Positions 9,102 to 18,210 of a DNA stretch of 64,000 bases are shown one piece after another. Made by a program: the position numbers and the translations under genes. Each line of letters begins with the position of its first letter. Within the stretch, counting starts at the first letter, position 1. Origin of the DNA: Neolewinella maritima (GTDB lineage: Bacteria; Bacteroidota; Bacteroidia; Chitinophagales; Saprospiraceae); contig NZ_CAKLPZ010000003.1 of assembly GCF_923081025.1 (NCBI RefSeq), positions 434,001 through 498,000 on the forward strand, in the 5' to 3' direction. The notes under the pieces were generated by a model, which saw only the letters and a program-made list of their open reading frames with translations, ran no database searches and was not told where the DNA came from.

Positions 9102-10710
9102 CGTCCTGATACGCCGCCGCTACCTCAATTAGTTCCTGTTCCCCGAATAGCCGCCCGGTGAAGGTGATGCTAGTCGGTGTACCATCGTACATTCCGTTGG
9201 GTACGGTGATCGACGGTTGTCCGGTCATATTGGTGATGAATAGGCTACTGGAATTCCAGCTCGGATTCACGTATACCTCGATGTCATTTTCAGCAAATAC
9301 CCGATCCAGATCTATCATTAATTGTCGGCGTAGCCGGTTGGCCTGTACGTAGGCCACGGCTGGCACGAAGTGGGCCGCCCGAAAGGTGTTCGGCCAGGCG
9401 TTGCGCATCTGCCGCGTCAGCAGGTCATCATCACCACTCCGGCTCAGCGTTTCGAAGGCCGCGGCAGCCTCCACACTCAGGATGAAGCCGATCTCCGGTG
9501 CGCTAGGTAGATCGATCTCTACCAGCTCGTAGCCGATCGTACGTAGGCTGGCCAGCGTCGCCGAGTCGCTGGCCGCAAAGTCGTAGTCACCACCGAAGCT
9601 AGCCTTCAGGTAGCCAATGCGGCGGGGTGCGGGAATATCCAGCGGAAGGCTATACTGGAAGCCTGCAGGGATAGCGTGCCCATCCCGGGGGTCGTAATGC
9701 GCGATCGCCGCCAGCACCAATCCGGCATCCCGGGCCGAGCGCGTAATCGGACCAATTTTGTCCATCGACCAACTCAGCGCCATCGCCCCGTGCCGGGAAA
9801 CCCGTCCAAAGGTCGGCCGCAGTCCGGTTGTACCACACACTGTACTCGGACTCACGATGCTCCCCAGCGTTTCCGTGCCGATGGCAAAGGGTAGCAGTCC
9901 GGCCGCCACTGCGCTGGCCGATCCGGCGGACGAGCCGCTACTGCCAGACTCCACCTTCCAGGGGTTGCGCGTCATCTCACCGTACCATACGTCTCCCCAG
10001 GCCAGGGCGCCCATGCTCAGTTTGGCGCAGAGTACGGCGCCGGCAGCGTCGAGCTGCTCTACGACCGAGGCATCCATGTCGATGGTCTGATCACGGTAGG
10101 GTTCGGCTCCCCAGGTGGTGGGGTAGCCCCTTGCGGCCAGTAGGTCCTTTGCTCCATAAGGTATGCCGTGGAGGTAGCCGCGGTACGTACCTGCCGCCAG
10201 CTCGGCGTCCATAGCGTCCGCCTTTTCCAGTGCTCGCTCCTCCGTAAGGGTGATCACGCAGTGCAGTGTAGGATCGTGTTCCTTAAGCCGCTGCAGGAAG
10301 TATTCGGTAAGCTCCCGGCTGCTGACCTGCCGGTTGTAGATCAGTCCGGCGAGCTGCTCCACGGTCATCCATTCGTAGCCCGTCAGCAGCGCACGGCCCT
10401 GCGGCAAGTTGGGCGGGAACGCAGGTGCGGTGACGGAGGTATCCGCCGGCAATTGATCGGGCCGTAAGACCGGACTAAATACCAGCGCCGGCGAAAGTCC
10501 ATTCGGAATATCGGCGGAGGCAATGCTGTCGAAAGCCGCTAAATTTTCTTCCAGGTCAGGGAGCATCAGTTCGATCTCCTCATCATCGAGAAAATCGATG
10601 CCCAGTACAGCCGCGGCGTGCTTGACCTGGTCGGCGGTGACGGCCACGGTAGCCATTGCCAGTAGCAATACGCTCAGGCTGATCAGTAATACGGTAGTAC
10701 GTAGGTTCAT
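9064..10710 (-). CDS. Secreted amidase-signature family protein
   Basis: This 548-residue protein is a member of the amidase signature family (Ser-cisSer-Lys hydrolases acting on amides). The triad regions are visible: Lys in YGAKDLLAARG, the glycine/serine-rich SGSSGSSAGSASAVAAG and the nucleophile loop GTETLGSIVSPS. An ATG at 10710 begins a clean signal peptide (MNLRTTVLLISLSVLLLAMA); an in-frame ATG at 10752 would add 14 polar residues before it and is less likely. A linker of about 100 residues precedes the catalytic domain. The export signal distinguishes it from GatA; secreted bacterial amidases of this type are common but their substrates are mostly unknown. It lies 69 bases downstream of sucA on the same strand and overlaps rdgB tail to tail by 38 bases. 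Confidence 0.92.
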   Translation of the reverse strand: MNLRTTVLLISLSVLLLAMATVAVTADQVKHAAAVLGIDFLDDEEIELMLPDLEENLAAFDSIASADIPNGLSPALVFSPVLRPDQLPADTSVTAPAFPPNLPQGRALLTGYEWMTVEQLAGLIYNRQVSSRELTEYFLQRLKEHDPTLHCVITLTEERALEKADAMDAELAAGTYRGYLHGIPYGAKDLLAARGYPTTWGAEPYRDQTIDMDASVVEQLDAAGAVLCAKLSMGALAWGDVWYGEMTRNPWKVESGSSGSSAGSASAVAAGLLPFAIGTETLGSIVSPSTVCGTTGLRPTFGRVSRHGAMALSWSMDKIGPITRSARDAGLVLAAIAHYDPRDGHAIPAGFQYSLPLDIPAPRRIGYLKASFGGDYDFAASDSATLASLRTIGYELVEIDLPSAPEIGFILSVEAAAAFETLSRSGDDDLLTRQMRNAWPNTFRAAHFVPAVAYVQANRLRRQLMIDLDRVFAENDIEVYVNPSWNSSSLFITNMTGQPSITVPNGMYDGTPTSITFTGRLFGEQELIEVAAAYQDATRWDEQHPAAF

Positions 10711-10779
10711 CTTGGTCACTTGGACGGGCAAGCTACGCTGTACCGACGACATGTATCGTAACAGTCGGCTGCCGCCGAG

Positions 10780-13551
10780 CTACTTAGCGAAGGCCTTCTG
10801 CACCAGTTCCTTCTGCTCCCGTACGTGCACCGGCTTATACCCGGTAGCCGGACTGGCGGTGGCCGGACGACCGACGTAGGTCAGTTTAAGCTCCAGGCCG
10901 AGACGCTCGCTGTATAGGAATTGCTCGCTGATGTAGCTCCAGGCACCGGCATTGCGGCTCTCCTCCTGCACCCAGTAGAATTCCGCTCCCTCGTATCGTT
11001 TCCGCAGGGCCTTCACCTGCTCGGTGGGCAGTGGAAAGAGCTGTTCGAAACGGACGATTGCCACGTCGTTCTGCTTTTCCGCGGCCTTGTGCTTCGCCAG
11101 GTCGAAGTATACCTTACCGGAGCACAGTAGTACCCGCTTGATCTTCTTAGGTGATTTTACGGTAGGGTCGTCCAGGATCTCCTGAAAGCGGGTGCCGGGA
11201 CCAAAGTCCTTGACCGAACTCACCGCCATCTCGTGCCGTAGGCCAGACTTAGGTGACATCACGATCAGTGGCTTGCGGAAGTGCCAGGTGAGTTGCCGGC
11301 GCAACAGGTGGAACATGTTGGCCGGCATGGTCACGTTGGTGACGATCATATTGAACTCCGCGCAGAGTTGCAGGAAGCGTTCCAGGCGGGCGCTGCTGTG
11401 CTCCGGGCCCTGCCCCTCGTAGCCGTGGGGGAGGAGTACGGTCAGGCCACTCATGCGGCCCCATTTGCTCTCGCCACTGCTGATGAACTGATCGAATACG
11501 GTCATGGCTCCGTTGGCGAAGTCGCCGAACTGTGCTTCCCAGATCACCAGGTTTTCCGGACTGGCCGTGCTGTATCCATATTCGAACCCGAGTACGGCAT
11601 ATTCCGATAGCAGCGAGTTGTAGATACGTAGCTTTCCCTGCTCGTCCTGTAGTCCATCGAGGCGATTGTAGATGCTGGTGCCGTCCTGACTCTTCAGGAT
11701 GGCGTGGCGGTGGCTGAAGGTGCCCCGGCGCACATCCTGTCCGCTCATGCGCACATTATGGCCCTGCATCAGCAGCGTGGCGTACGCACTCAGTTCGCCC
11801 AGCGCCCAGTCGAGCTTATCCGAAGCTACGGACTGTTCATAGCCCTTATACAACCGATTGACCTTATTCACCGGGTCGAAGCCTTCGGGTAGGGTAGTGA
11901 TGTGGGTGAGAATAGCCTCCATTTGCTCGAGTGGCACGCCGGTCTCGGGCGACTCGGCGAAGAACTTATCCTGCCAGTGGTCGCGGTTTAGCTCACTCCA
12001 GGCCTTTTCCGGTGGCTGATAGCTGTAGGGGAGGTCACTGTTCTTGACCTTTTGGTGAAGGGTCTGTAGTTCAGACTTGAACTTCTTGGCCATCTCCTTG
12101 GCCAGTTTGGCTTCTACGTCATGACGGGCCACGAGGCGATCCGTATAGACCTGCCGCACGTTCGGATGCCGCTTGACGCGCTCGTACATGCCGGGCTGAG
12201 TGTAGCCAGGATCGTCCCCTTCGTTGTGGCCGTTCTTCCGGTAGCACAGCATGTCAATGAAAACATCGGAGTTGAAGCGGTTACGGTACTCCATGGCCAG
12301 CTTAGCTACGTAGAATACGGCCTCCGGGTCATCACCATTGACGTGAAACACGGGAGCTTCGATGACGGTAGCTACCCCACTGGCGTAGATACTGGTGCGG
12401 GCGTCTTCGTAATCGGTCGTAAAGCCGATCTGATTGTTGATGATCAGGTGGATCGTTCCACCGGTAGTATAGGCCTCCAGGCCACTCATCTGGGCAGTCT
12501 CGAAGACTACGCCCTGACCGGCCACGGCGGCATCGCCATGGATCAGGATGGGTACGATCTTATCGTAGTCGTTGGCGTAGAGTAGATCGGCCTTAGCCCG
12601 GGCAAAGCCCTCTACGACCGGTCCTACCGCTTCGAGATGACTGGGGTTAGGGGCTAGTTTGACATTTACGGCTTTACTGACGCGGGTGTCGATCAGGGAG
12701 CTATATCCCATGTGGTACTTCACGTCGCCGTCCCCCTTGATGTTATCGGGAGTAATACCCTCGAACTCCTGGAAGATGCTCTCGTACGACTTACCCATAA
12801 TATTGGCCAGTACGTTAAGCCGACCGCGGTGTGCCATACCGATCACCACCTCGTCAACGCCGTCACGGGCTGCTTCGGAGATGATGGTGTCTAGTCCTAC
12901 GATGGCCGCCTCTCCGCCTTCCAGTCCGAAGCGCTTCTGGGCGGGGTACTTGATCTTCAGGAAGTCTTCGAAACCTACGGCGTCATTGAGTACTTCCAGG
13001 ATGTGGCGCTTGTCGTCGATGGACAGGCCGTAGGCTTCTTCCGGATGGTGCTTTTCGATCCGCTCCCGTAGCCAGCGGCGCTTCTCGCGGTGGAAGATGT
13101 GGTCGGTCTCGAAGCCGATACTGCCCAGGTAGATCCGTTGCAGGTTGGCCACGATCTGCCGTAGGGTACTTCCCTCGGCCATAAACAGGTGCTGCGCGGC
13201 CTGGAAGGGCTTGTCGAGGTCTGCATCGCTAAGATTGAAATCGGCCAGATCCAGGTCGGGGTCCGGATCGTTGAACTCCTCGATGGGGTCGATATTCGAG
13301 GTCACGTGGCCCCGAATGCGGTAGGCCTTGATGAGCGCGAACACGTTAAGTTCATTCTGTACGTGCTGCCAGTCTACTTCCCCGTCGGTGCCCGTGGGTA
13401 GTGCTACGCCCTGCTTATCGGATGCATAGTCGAAGCCGAGAAAGAAATCACGCCAGCTCTCATCGACCGAGTCGGGCGCTTCGCTGAATTGATGGTATAG
13501 TTGTTCGATGTAGCCCGGATGGGCGTTGGCAAGGTGCGAGTAATTGCTCAT
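10780..13551 (-). CDS. sucA: 2-oxoglutarate dehydrogenase E1 component
   Basis: This 923-residue thiamine-diphosphate enzyme decarboxylates 2-oxoglutarate as the first step of the oxoglutarate dehydrogenase complex in the TCA cycle. Typical segments are the N-terminal tail (GYIEQLYHQFSEAPDSVDESW), GMAHRGRLNVLANIMGKS, the ThDP region GDAAVAGQGVVFE ... IINNQIGFTT, CYRKNGHNEGDDP and the C-terminal half with VLLPHGYEGQGPEHSSAR. Length fits the bacterial family. The E2 gene sucB, often adjacent, is not in this window, so it must be encoded elsewhere. Start ATG at 13551 fits the conserved N-terminus. Confidence 0.97.
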   Translation of the reverse strand: MSNYSHLANAHPGYIEQLYHQFSEAPDSVDESWRDFFLGFDYASDKQGVALPTGTDGEVDWQHVQNELNVFALIKAYRIRGHVTSNIDPIEEFNDPDPDLDLADFNLSDADLDKPFQAAQHLFMAEGSTLRQIVANLQRIYLGSIGFETDHIFHREKRRWLRERIEKHHPEEAYGLSIDDKRHILEVLNDAVGFEDFLKIKYPAQKRFGLEGGEAAIVGLDTIISEAARDGVDEVVIGMAHRGRLNVLANIMGKSYESIFQEFEGITPDNIKGDGDVKYHMGYSSLIDTRVSKAVNVKLAPNPSHLEAVGPVVEGFARAKADLLYANDYDKIVPILIHGDAAVAGQGVVFETAQMSGLEAYTTGGTIHLIINNQIGFTTDYEDARTSIYASGVATVIEAPVFHVNGDDPEAVFYVAKLAMEYRNRFNSDVFIDMLCYRKNGHNEGDDPGYTQPGMYERVKRHPNVRQVYTDRLVARHDVEAKLAKEMAKKFKSELQTLHQKVKNSDLPYSYQPPEKAWSELNRDHWQDKFFAESPETGVPLEQMEAILTHITTLPEGFDPVNKVNRLYKGYEQSVASDKLDWALGELSAYATLLMQGHNVRMSGQDVRRGTFSHRHAILKSQDGTSIYNRLDGLQDEQGKLRIYNSLLSEYAVLGFEYGYSTASPENLVIWEAQFGDFANGAMTVFDQFISSGESKWGRMSGLTVLLPHGYEGQGPEHSSARLERFLQLCAEFNMIVTNVTMPANMFHLLRRQLTWHFRKPLIVMSPKSGLRHEMAVSSVKDFGPGTRFQEILDDPTVKSPKKIKRVLLCSGKVYFDLAKHKAAEKQNDVAIVRFEQLFPLPTEQVKALRKRYEGAEFYWVQEESRNAGAWSYISEQFLYSERLGLELKLTYVGRPATASPATGYKPVHVREQKELVQKAFAK

Positions 13552-13661
13552 GATGGGAGGGGGGGCACTGGCGGTACACGCGCTGCCCGGGGCGGTTAAA
13601 GTAGGTGTTTTCCAACAGCCCCGTAGGGGCGATGTTCAATAGAATCGGAGGCGTATACCGG

Positions 13662-14459
13662 CTAACTGTAATACCGGCTCAGTACCCACTCCCAGGCCCG
13701 GGCCGGCAGCAGGCGTCTGGCCAGCGTGCTCGCTTTCTGCACCGGTGGCCCGATCACGTAGTGCGGGGTCAGAGTATCCCGCTCCAGGATACGCAACATA
13801 CGGCCCGCCACGTAGTCTGCCGACATGCCCTGAGCTACGTTGCCGGCCATCGCATCGTCCGCCCGTTGGTAGCGGGCCCGGTACAACGGGTCCAGCTCCG
13901 CTGCCGGCTGCCGGTACTGGGTAGCGATGGAGTTAGTGGCAATGTCGCCCGGACTCACACAGCTCACCTGCAGGGCCGAGCCCCGGACCTCTAGCCGCAG
14001 ACTGTCCGACAGCGCGATCACCGCGGCCTTGCTGGCGCAGTACACGGATCGGAAGGGGATGCCCATGTGCCCGGCGATACTACTGACCAGTAGCAGGCGG
14101 CCCCGGGGGCTTTCCCGCAGCGGACCGAGCGTAGCCTGACAGACATTCCAACTGCCCCAGAAATTGGTACGCATCACCACCTCCGCCCGCTCTTGCGGCA
14201 TGGATTCCACCGCACCCGCGCCCCCGACCCCGGCACAGTGGAGTACGGCGTCCAGCCTACCTTCCGCCCGCAGCAGTTGCTGTACCGCCCGCTGTACAGC
14301 CTCGGCGTCCGTGATATCAGCGGGTAGGGCCACGACACCCTCCAGGGTGACGGCCCGCCGGCTCATGCCGTAGACCCGCCAACCGGCGGTGGCCAGTAGG
14401 GGGGCGAGGGCCTCACCGAGTCCGGAAGAGGCACCGGTAACGAGGGCAACAGAAGGCAT
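13662..14459 (-). CDS. Short-chain dehydrogenase/reductase (SDR)
   Basis: This 265-residue cytosolic NAD(P)-dependent oxidoreductase has the classical SDR features: TGASSGLGEA at residues 8-17, HCAGVGG (NNAG equivalent) near 95, the catalytic Ser in LLVSSIAGH and the YCASK (YxxxK) motif, followed by SPGDIATN. An Arg pair after the second strand (MSRRAV) suggests NADP preference. Substrate cannot be predicted. It is transcribed away from the HAD-fold gene and towards sucA but ends 110 bases before it with no clear shared signal. Confidence 0.93.
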   Translation of the reverse strand: MPSVALVTGASSGLGEALAPLLATAGWRVYGMSRRAVTLEGVVALPADITDAEAVQRAVQQLLRAEGRLDAVLHCAGVGGAGAVESMPQERAEVVMRTNFWGSWNVCQATLGPLRESPRGRLLLVSSIAGHMGIPFRSVYCASKAAVIALSDSLRLEVRGSALQVSCVSPGDIATNSIATQYRQPAAELDPLYRARYQRADDAMAGNVAQGMSADYVAGRMLRILERDTLTPHYVIGPPVQKASTLARRLLPARAWEWVLSRYYS

Positions 14460-14533
14460 AGTTTGTCGGGGTTGGGCGGGTAAAGTACGGGCAAAGATGT
14501 GGCTAATGGTCGGATGGATGCGCCGGTGGGATG

Positions 14534-14541
14534 TACCTTTG
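14534..14541 (+). promoter_or_regulatory. TAnnTTTG -7 element upstream of the HAD-fold gene
   Basis: TACCTTTG matches the Bacteroidota -7 consensus exactly. A transcript starting near 14547 excludes the more upstream ATG at 14499 and supports the ATG at 14574 as the start of the downstream gene. No convincing TTG is seen about 20 bases upstream. Confidence 0.6.
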
Positions 14542-14573
14542 TGGTTTACCTACTGGAATTTAACCTACCCCGT

Positions 14574-15005
14574 ATGGCTTCCCCCGAAAAAGACCTGGAA
14601 ACTACGTTCAACGAGAAGGGCGAACTAATCAGCCCGGTGCTCGCCGCCGGCGTCAAGAACTTCCTCATCGATATTGATGGTACCGTCTGTGACGACATCC
14701 CCAACGAGGAGCCCGAGCGCATGAGCACCTGTATGCCCTACCCGGATGCCCTGCGGATCGTCAACAAATGGTACGAAGACGGTCACATCATCACCTTCTT
14801 CACCTCCCGCACTGAGGAACACCGCGAGGTCACCGAAGAATGGCTCAACCGCCACAACTTCAAGTACCACGGCATGCTCATGGGCAAGCCCCGCGGCGGC
14901 AACTACCACTGGATCGATAACCACATCGTCAAGGCCACCCGCTTCAAGGGCAAGTTCACGGACCTGATCGTGAAGAATCGCGACGTAGAAGTGTTCAACG
15001 ACTAG
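14574..15005 (+). CDS. HAD-superfamily phosphatase-like protein
   Basis: This 143-residue protein has the HAD nucleophile motif DIDGTVCDD (DxDGT, residues about 33-41) and motif II in FFTSRTEEHREVTEEWL. It is a small HAD without an obvious cap, a type widespread in Bacteroidota and often labelled phosphoheptose isomerase or HAD hydrolase in databases. Motif III (Lys) may lie in NHIVKATRFKGK, but the usual acidic motif IV is not clear, so catalytic class is uncertain. The start at 14574 is chosen because the promoter element at 14534-14541 lies inside the longer reading frame. Confidence 0.82.
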   Translation: MASPEKDLETTFNEKGELISPVLAAGVKNFLIDIDGTVCDDIPNEEPERMSTCMPYPDALRIVNKWYEDGHIITFFTSRTEEHREVTEEWLNRHNFKYHGMLMGKPRGGNYHWIDNHIVKATRFKGKFTDLIVKNRDVEVFND

Positions 15006-15118
15006 TACGTCGTCGCGCGCTGTCTCCCCCCGGCAGACCTTTTTCTACAGCAACGGAAAGTAAATTGGATCTACCCCATAGGCATGGGGGCGGAAAAGCA
15101 GAAATAGTGGTGGCAGGA

Positions 15119-15150
15119 TTTGCAACAGAGTGGTCCGGGGCCTATATTTG
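15119..15150 (+). promoter_or_regulatory. Orphan TTTG-N20-TAnnTTTG promoter
   Basis: TTTG (15119-15122) and TATATTTG (15143-15150) are separated by 20 bases, the Bacteroidota sigma consensus. No gene on the plus strand follows; the next genes are on the minus strand, so the promoter would drive a short non-coding transcript. Confidence 0.55.
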
Positions 15151-15156
15151 GCAGAC

Positions 15157-15286
15157 GAATCATATTTATGACTGAGAGACTTCACTGACAACACATATGC
15201 GGAGCCCGTAGGGTCCCGTCCACTTTTAGCTTTCTGACATACCTTAATTATCAAACCCCTTCACGGCATGGACTGCGGAGGGGTTT
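15157..15286 (+). ncRNA. Candidate small RNA
   Basis: The stretch starts just after a consensus promoter and ends at a GC-rich stem-loop (15253-15286), giving a predicted transcript of about 130 bases. Internally GGAGCCC/GGGTCC (around 15201-15216) can form a short hairpin. The only ATG frames are tiny (for example a six-codon frame at 15169), so a protein is unlikely. I do not recognise an RNA family. The call depends entirely on the promoter and hairpin. Confidence 0.3.
15253..15286. terminator. Stem-loop between candidate small RNA and HlyD gene
   Basis: AAACCCCT (15253-15260) pairs perfectly with AGGGGTTT (15279-15286); part of the 18-base interior can also pair. It begins two bases beyond the HlyD stop codon on the minus strand and may terminate transcription from both sides. 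T-tracts are short, so strength is uncertain. Confidence 0.55.
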
Positions 15287-15287
15287 C

Positions 15288-16646
15288 TTAGTCGCCCTCC
15301 GCGGTGTAGAACTCATCTTTCGCTACGACGATGACCCGCTCGCCTGACTTCAGGTCGCGGGATAGTGCACCGTAGGGACCGGCCACTACCTTGTCGTTTA
15401 CCTCGAGCCCCTCGGTCACCTGGATGTGCTTGGCGTCCTGTAGCGCCGTGACTACTGGTACTTCAGCTACCGTATCGCCGCGTACTACGAAGACGACTTC
15501 TTTGAGGGCATTCGTGCCGGCACTTTCTTCCGCTGCCTCATCCTCCTCCGTCTGCTCGCGGGTGGTCACCGACTCGATGGGTACGCTCAGGGCATCCGGG
15601 GCCAGTTTGGTCAGGATATCTACGCTGGCCGACATGCCCGGGCGGAAGGGGTAGGCGTTGCCGGTAGCTACCAGGTCGGCGTAGCTACTGGGGTCGATGC
15701 TGATGCGGACCTCGAAGTTGGTCACCTGATCGGAATTCAGGACGTTATCCGCCAGACCGGCCGTCGTGCTGGAGTTGGCGATCTGGGTCACGGTACCGGC
15801 GAAGGTGCGGTTGAGGTAGGCATCTACTTCTACTTCGGCCTTGTCACCGAGTTTGACGGAGGGCACGTCGTTCTCGCTCACCTCTACCCGTACTTCCATG
15901 GCGTTCAGGTTGGCGATACGCATGAGCTCGGTACCGGTCATCTGGATAGTACCTACTACCCGTTCACCTTCCTCTACATTGAGCAGGGACACCACGCCGC
16001 CCATCGGGGCATAGAGCGTGGTACGCCGCAGGCTGGTCCGTAGCTCACCGAGATTCGCTTCGCTGGACTGGATATTATACTGGGCGGCGCGGGCGGTTTC
16101 TTCGGCAGCCCTGACGTTGCTTTCGGCGGCGGTGAGACTTGCCTCCAGGCTGCGTACTTCGGCCTGACTAGTCTCCAGGGTAGCCCGGCTAATGACCTCA
16201 TCCTCGAAGAGCTGCTCGTTGCGGGCCAGTACGTTGCGGGCATTCTCGAGCTGGGCCAGGATCTGGTCGCGATTGGCCTTACTGGTATTGATCTGGGCTT
16301 CGGAGTTGGCGAGTTGGGCCCGGCTGCTGTTCACGCCGGCTACTCCCCGGGCAACCTGTGACTGGTAGACGTCGGCGTCGATCTTGGCGAGCAACTGGTT
16401 GGGTACGACGCTATCGCCCTCTTCTACGTAGAGCTCGATGACCTCACCGGATACGTCAGAGCTGATCTTGACCTCCGTTTGTGGAAAAATCTTGCCACTG
16501 GCACTGACTACTTCCTGGATGGGGCGTTGCTTGGCTTCCTGGACGAACACGCGGGTGCCGTCCTCCCCCCGGCCACTGAATACCACGGCGGCGATGACGA
16601 CGAGGGCGAGGATACCGAGGACTAAAAAGATTGCTTTGCGGGACAT
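15288..16646 (-). CDS. HlyD/RND-type periplasmic adaptor (membrane fusion protein)
   Basis: This 452-residue protein links an inner-membrane export pump to a TolC channel. It has one N-terminal membrane anchor (AIFLVLGILALVVIAAVVFS, residues about 5-24), a biotinyl-lipoyl-like half (SSDVSGEVIELYVEEGDSV), a long alpha-helical coiled hairpin rich in Ala, Gln and Glu (about 90-210), the second lipoyl half (LYAPMGGVVSLLNVEEGERV) and beta-barrel/membrane-proximal domains with FRPGMSASVDI. It follows the TolC gene by 27 bases in one operon. Unusually no ABC or RND pump gene follows; the next downstream feature is a stem-loop and then an opposite-strand gene. Confidence 0.94.
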   Translation of the reverse strand: MSRKAIFLVLGILALVVIAAVVFSGRGEDGTRVFVQEAKQRPIQEVVSASGKIFPQTEVKISSDVSGEVIELYVEEGDSVVPNQLLAKIDADVYQSQVARGVAGVNSSRAQLANSEAQINTSKANRDQILAQLENARNVLARNEQLFEDEVISRATLETSQAEVRSLEASLTAAESNVRAAEETARAAQYNIQSSEANLGELRTSLRRTTLYAPMGGVVSLLNVEEGERVVGTIQMTGTELMRIANLNAMEVRVEVSENDVPSVKLGDKAEVEVDAYLNRTFAGTVTQIANSSTTAGLADNVLNSDQVTNFEVRISIDPSSYADLVATGNAYPFRPGMSASVDILTKLAPDALSVPIESVTTREQTEEDEAAEESAGTNALKEVVFVVRGDTVAEVPVVTALQDAKHIQVTEGLEVNDKVVAGPYGALSRDLKSGERVIVVAKDEFYTAEGD

Positions 16647-16673
16647 GATTGGTATGCGTTTACTGGGGTAAAA

Positions 16674-18125
16674 TTAATCGAGGCTGAGCCCCTGGCCGAG
16701 GTAGAACTGGATCACCTCCCGGTTGAAAATGAGCTGGTACTTCGTGCGGGTAAACTCTACGCGCGCCTGCTCCAGTCGGTTCGCTGCCGTAGTGAGGTCG
16801 AGGCTGTTGGTGGCTCCGGCATTGTAGCTGCGCTGGGCGATATCGTAGGCATTCTGGGCGGCCTCCTCGCTGATCTGTGCGGCACGGTAGGTCTCGCGGG
16901 CGGCCCGTAGGTCACCCAGGGCACGCTCTACATCGGAGCGCAGCTGGTTCTCGGCCTGTTCCATTTCGATCTCGGCGCCCATGCGCTGCACCTCCGCCCG
17001 CTGTACGTTGAGCCGGTTGAAGTTTTGCTGGTAAATGGGTACCGAGATGTTGAAGCCGAAGGACTGGCCCAGGTTCTGATCGAGCTGGTCGACGTAGCCC
17101 AGTTTGGGAAATACGAGGCCGGTCTGACTAAAAGTCGATAGCGTGCTCTCCTCCCCATTGATGAGAACGGGCACCGTAGGCCCCTCTACGAACTTTACGT
17201 TGGACTCGTCCGGATTTTCGAAGTCCCTACCCAGGTTAGAATAGTTCGTATTCACACTAGCGTAGAGCTGAACGGTAGGAAGCAGACCCGACCGCGCGAT
17301 ATCTTTCTGTACCTCGGCCGAGGAGCGGCGCAGCTCCGCCGCCCGGATGGTAGGCTGGGTCTGGCGAGCGGCGTTGAGCACTTCGTCCAGGTCGTAGTCA
17401 GTAAGCAGGGTGGCCTCCTCTAGGTCACGTACCGGGGTGGCGATCTCGAAGTTCGGATCGGGGTCGAGCTCCAGAAGTAATTGCAGATCCAGTTTGGCCA
17501 GCCGAACTTGATTCTCCAACTCCACTACGGAGCGCTGGTTGGCGGCCTGCTGAGCAATGATATCGTAGCGCTGTCCGGCAGGGATACTACCGGCCCGAAT
17601 TTGTGCGTCCGTATTAGCGAGTTGCTCGTCCGTGAGAGCGAGCTGGGCCCGGGCGTTGGCGAGCTGCTCGCGGGTGAGTAGGATCGTAAGGTAGCTATTG
17701 GCGACCTGCAGGCCAATGTCGTTGCCGGTCACCTCGGCATCGGTACGGGCGGCCTCGAGGTCTAGCTCGAACTGCCGCAGCTGATTCTTGATGCGCCCAC
17801 CGTTATAGATGGTCACTGCCCCCTGTAGCTGGTAGCCCTGGGAGAGAATATTCTGCGCTTCGAAGGTGTTCGTAGTGGGGTCGATGGTGCGGCCCAGCTG
17901 TAGATTTACGCCGGTCCCTCCGGTCAGCGTCGGCAGGCGGTTGTTGCGGCCCTGCTGCACATCGATCTGTGCCAGCTCGGTGCTGTTGTTGATGCGGCGC
18001 ACCTGCAGGTTGTTTTCCCGGGCGTAGGTGACCGCCTCGCTGAGGGTCCATTCCCGGTCAGTCTGGGCGGATACGATAAGGGGAAAACAGAGGGGGACGA
18101 GGAGGTAGAAGATGCGGCGGTTCAT
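16674..18125 (-). CDS. TolC-family outer membrane efflux protein
   Basis: This 483-residue protein is a TolC-like trimeric outer-membrane channel. It has a signal peptide (MNRRIFYLLVPLCFPLIVSA), then the internally duplicated alpha-helical hairpin repeats of the family (WTLSEAVTYARENNLQVRR at 27-45; LDEVLNAARQTQPTIRAAEL in the second half) and the C-terminal pattern AQRSYNAGATNSLDLTTAA. It is the first gene of the TolC-HlyD operon; a TAGTTTTG promoter element lies 19-26 bases upstream of its start codon. Confidence 0.95.
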   Translation of the reverse strand: MNRRIFYLLVPLCFPLIVSAQTDREWTLSEAVTYARENNLQVRRINNSTELAQIDVQQGRNNRLPTLTGGTGVNLQLGRTIDPTTNTFEAQNILSQGYQLQGAVTIYNGGRIKNQLRQFELDLEAARTDAEVTGNDIGLQVANSYLTILLTREQLANARAQLALTDEQLANTDAQIRAGSIPAGQRYDIIAQQAANQRSVVELENQVRLAKLDLQLLLELDPDPNFEIATPVRDLEEATLLTDYDLDEVLNAARQTQPTIRAAELRRSSAEVQKDIARSGLLPTVQLYASVNTNYSNLGRDFENPDESNVKFVEGPTVPVLINGEESTLSTFSQTGLVFPKLGYVDQLDQNLGQSFGFNISVPIYQQNFNRLNVQRAEVQRMGAEIEMEQAENQLRSDVERALGDLRAARETYRAAQISEEAAQNAYDIAQRSYNAGATNSLDLTTAANRLEQARVEFTRTKYQLIFNREVIQFYLGQGLSLD

Positions 18126-18143
18126 ACTGATCGTTTAGGCCAG

Positions 18144-18151
18144 CAAAACTA
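18144..18151 (-). promoter_or_regulatory. TAnnTTTG -7 element of the TolC-HlyD operon
   Basis: On the minus strand the sequence reads TAGTTTTG, matching TAnnTTTG. Transcription would begin near 18137, leaving a leader of about a dozen bases before the ATG at 18125. The upstream -33 position lacks a clear TTG. Confidence 0.5.
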
Positions 18152-18210
18152 CGGCTTCCCTCCACGCGGAGAAATATATTCTATGAATGACGAGATGTAC
18201 TAGACCGGCG

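Noticed and set aside
15169-15189. Six-codon open frame in the candidate small RNA
   Set aside because: It is too short to distinguish from chance and no translation signal is visible.
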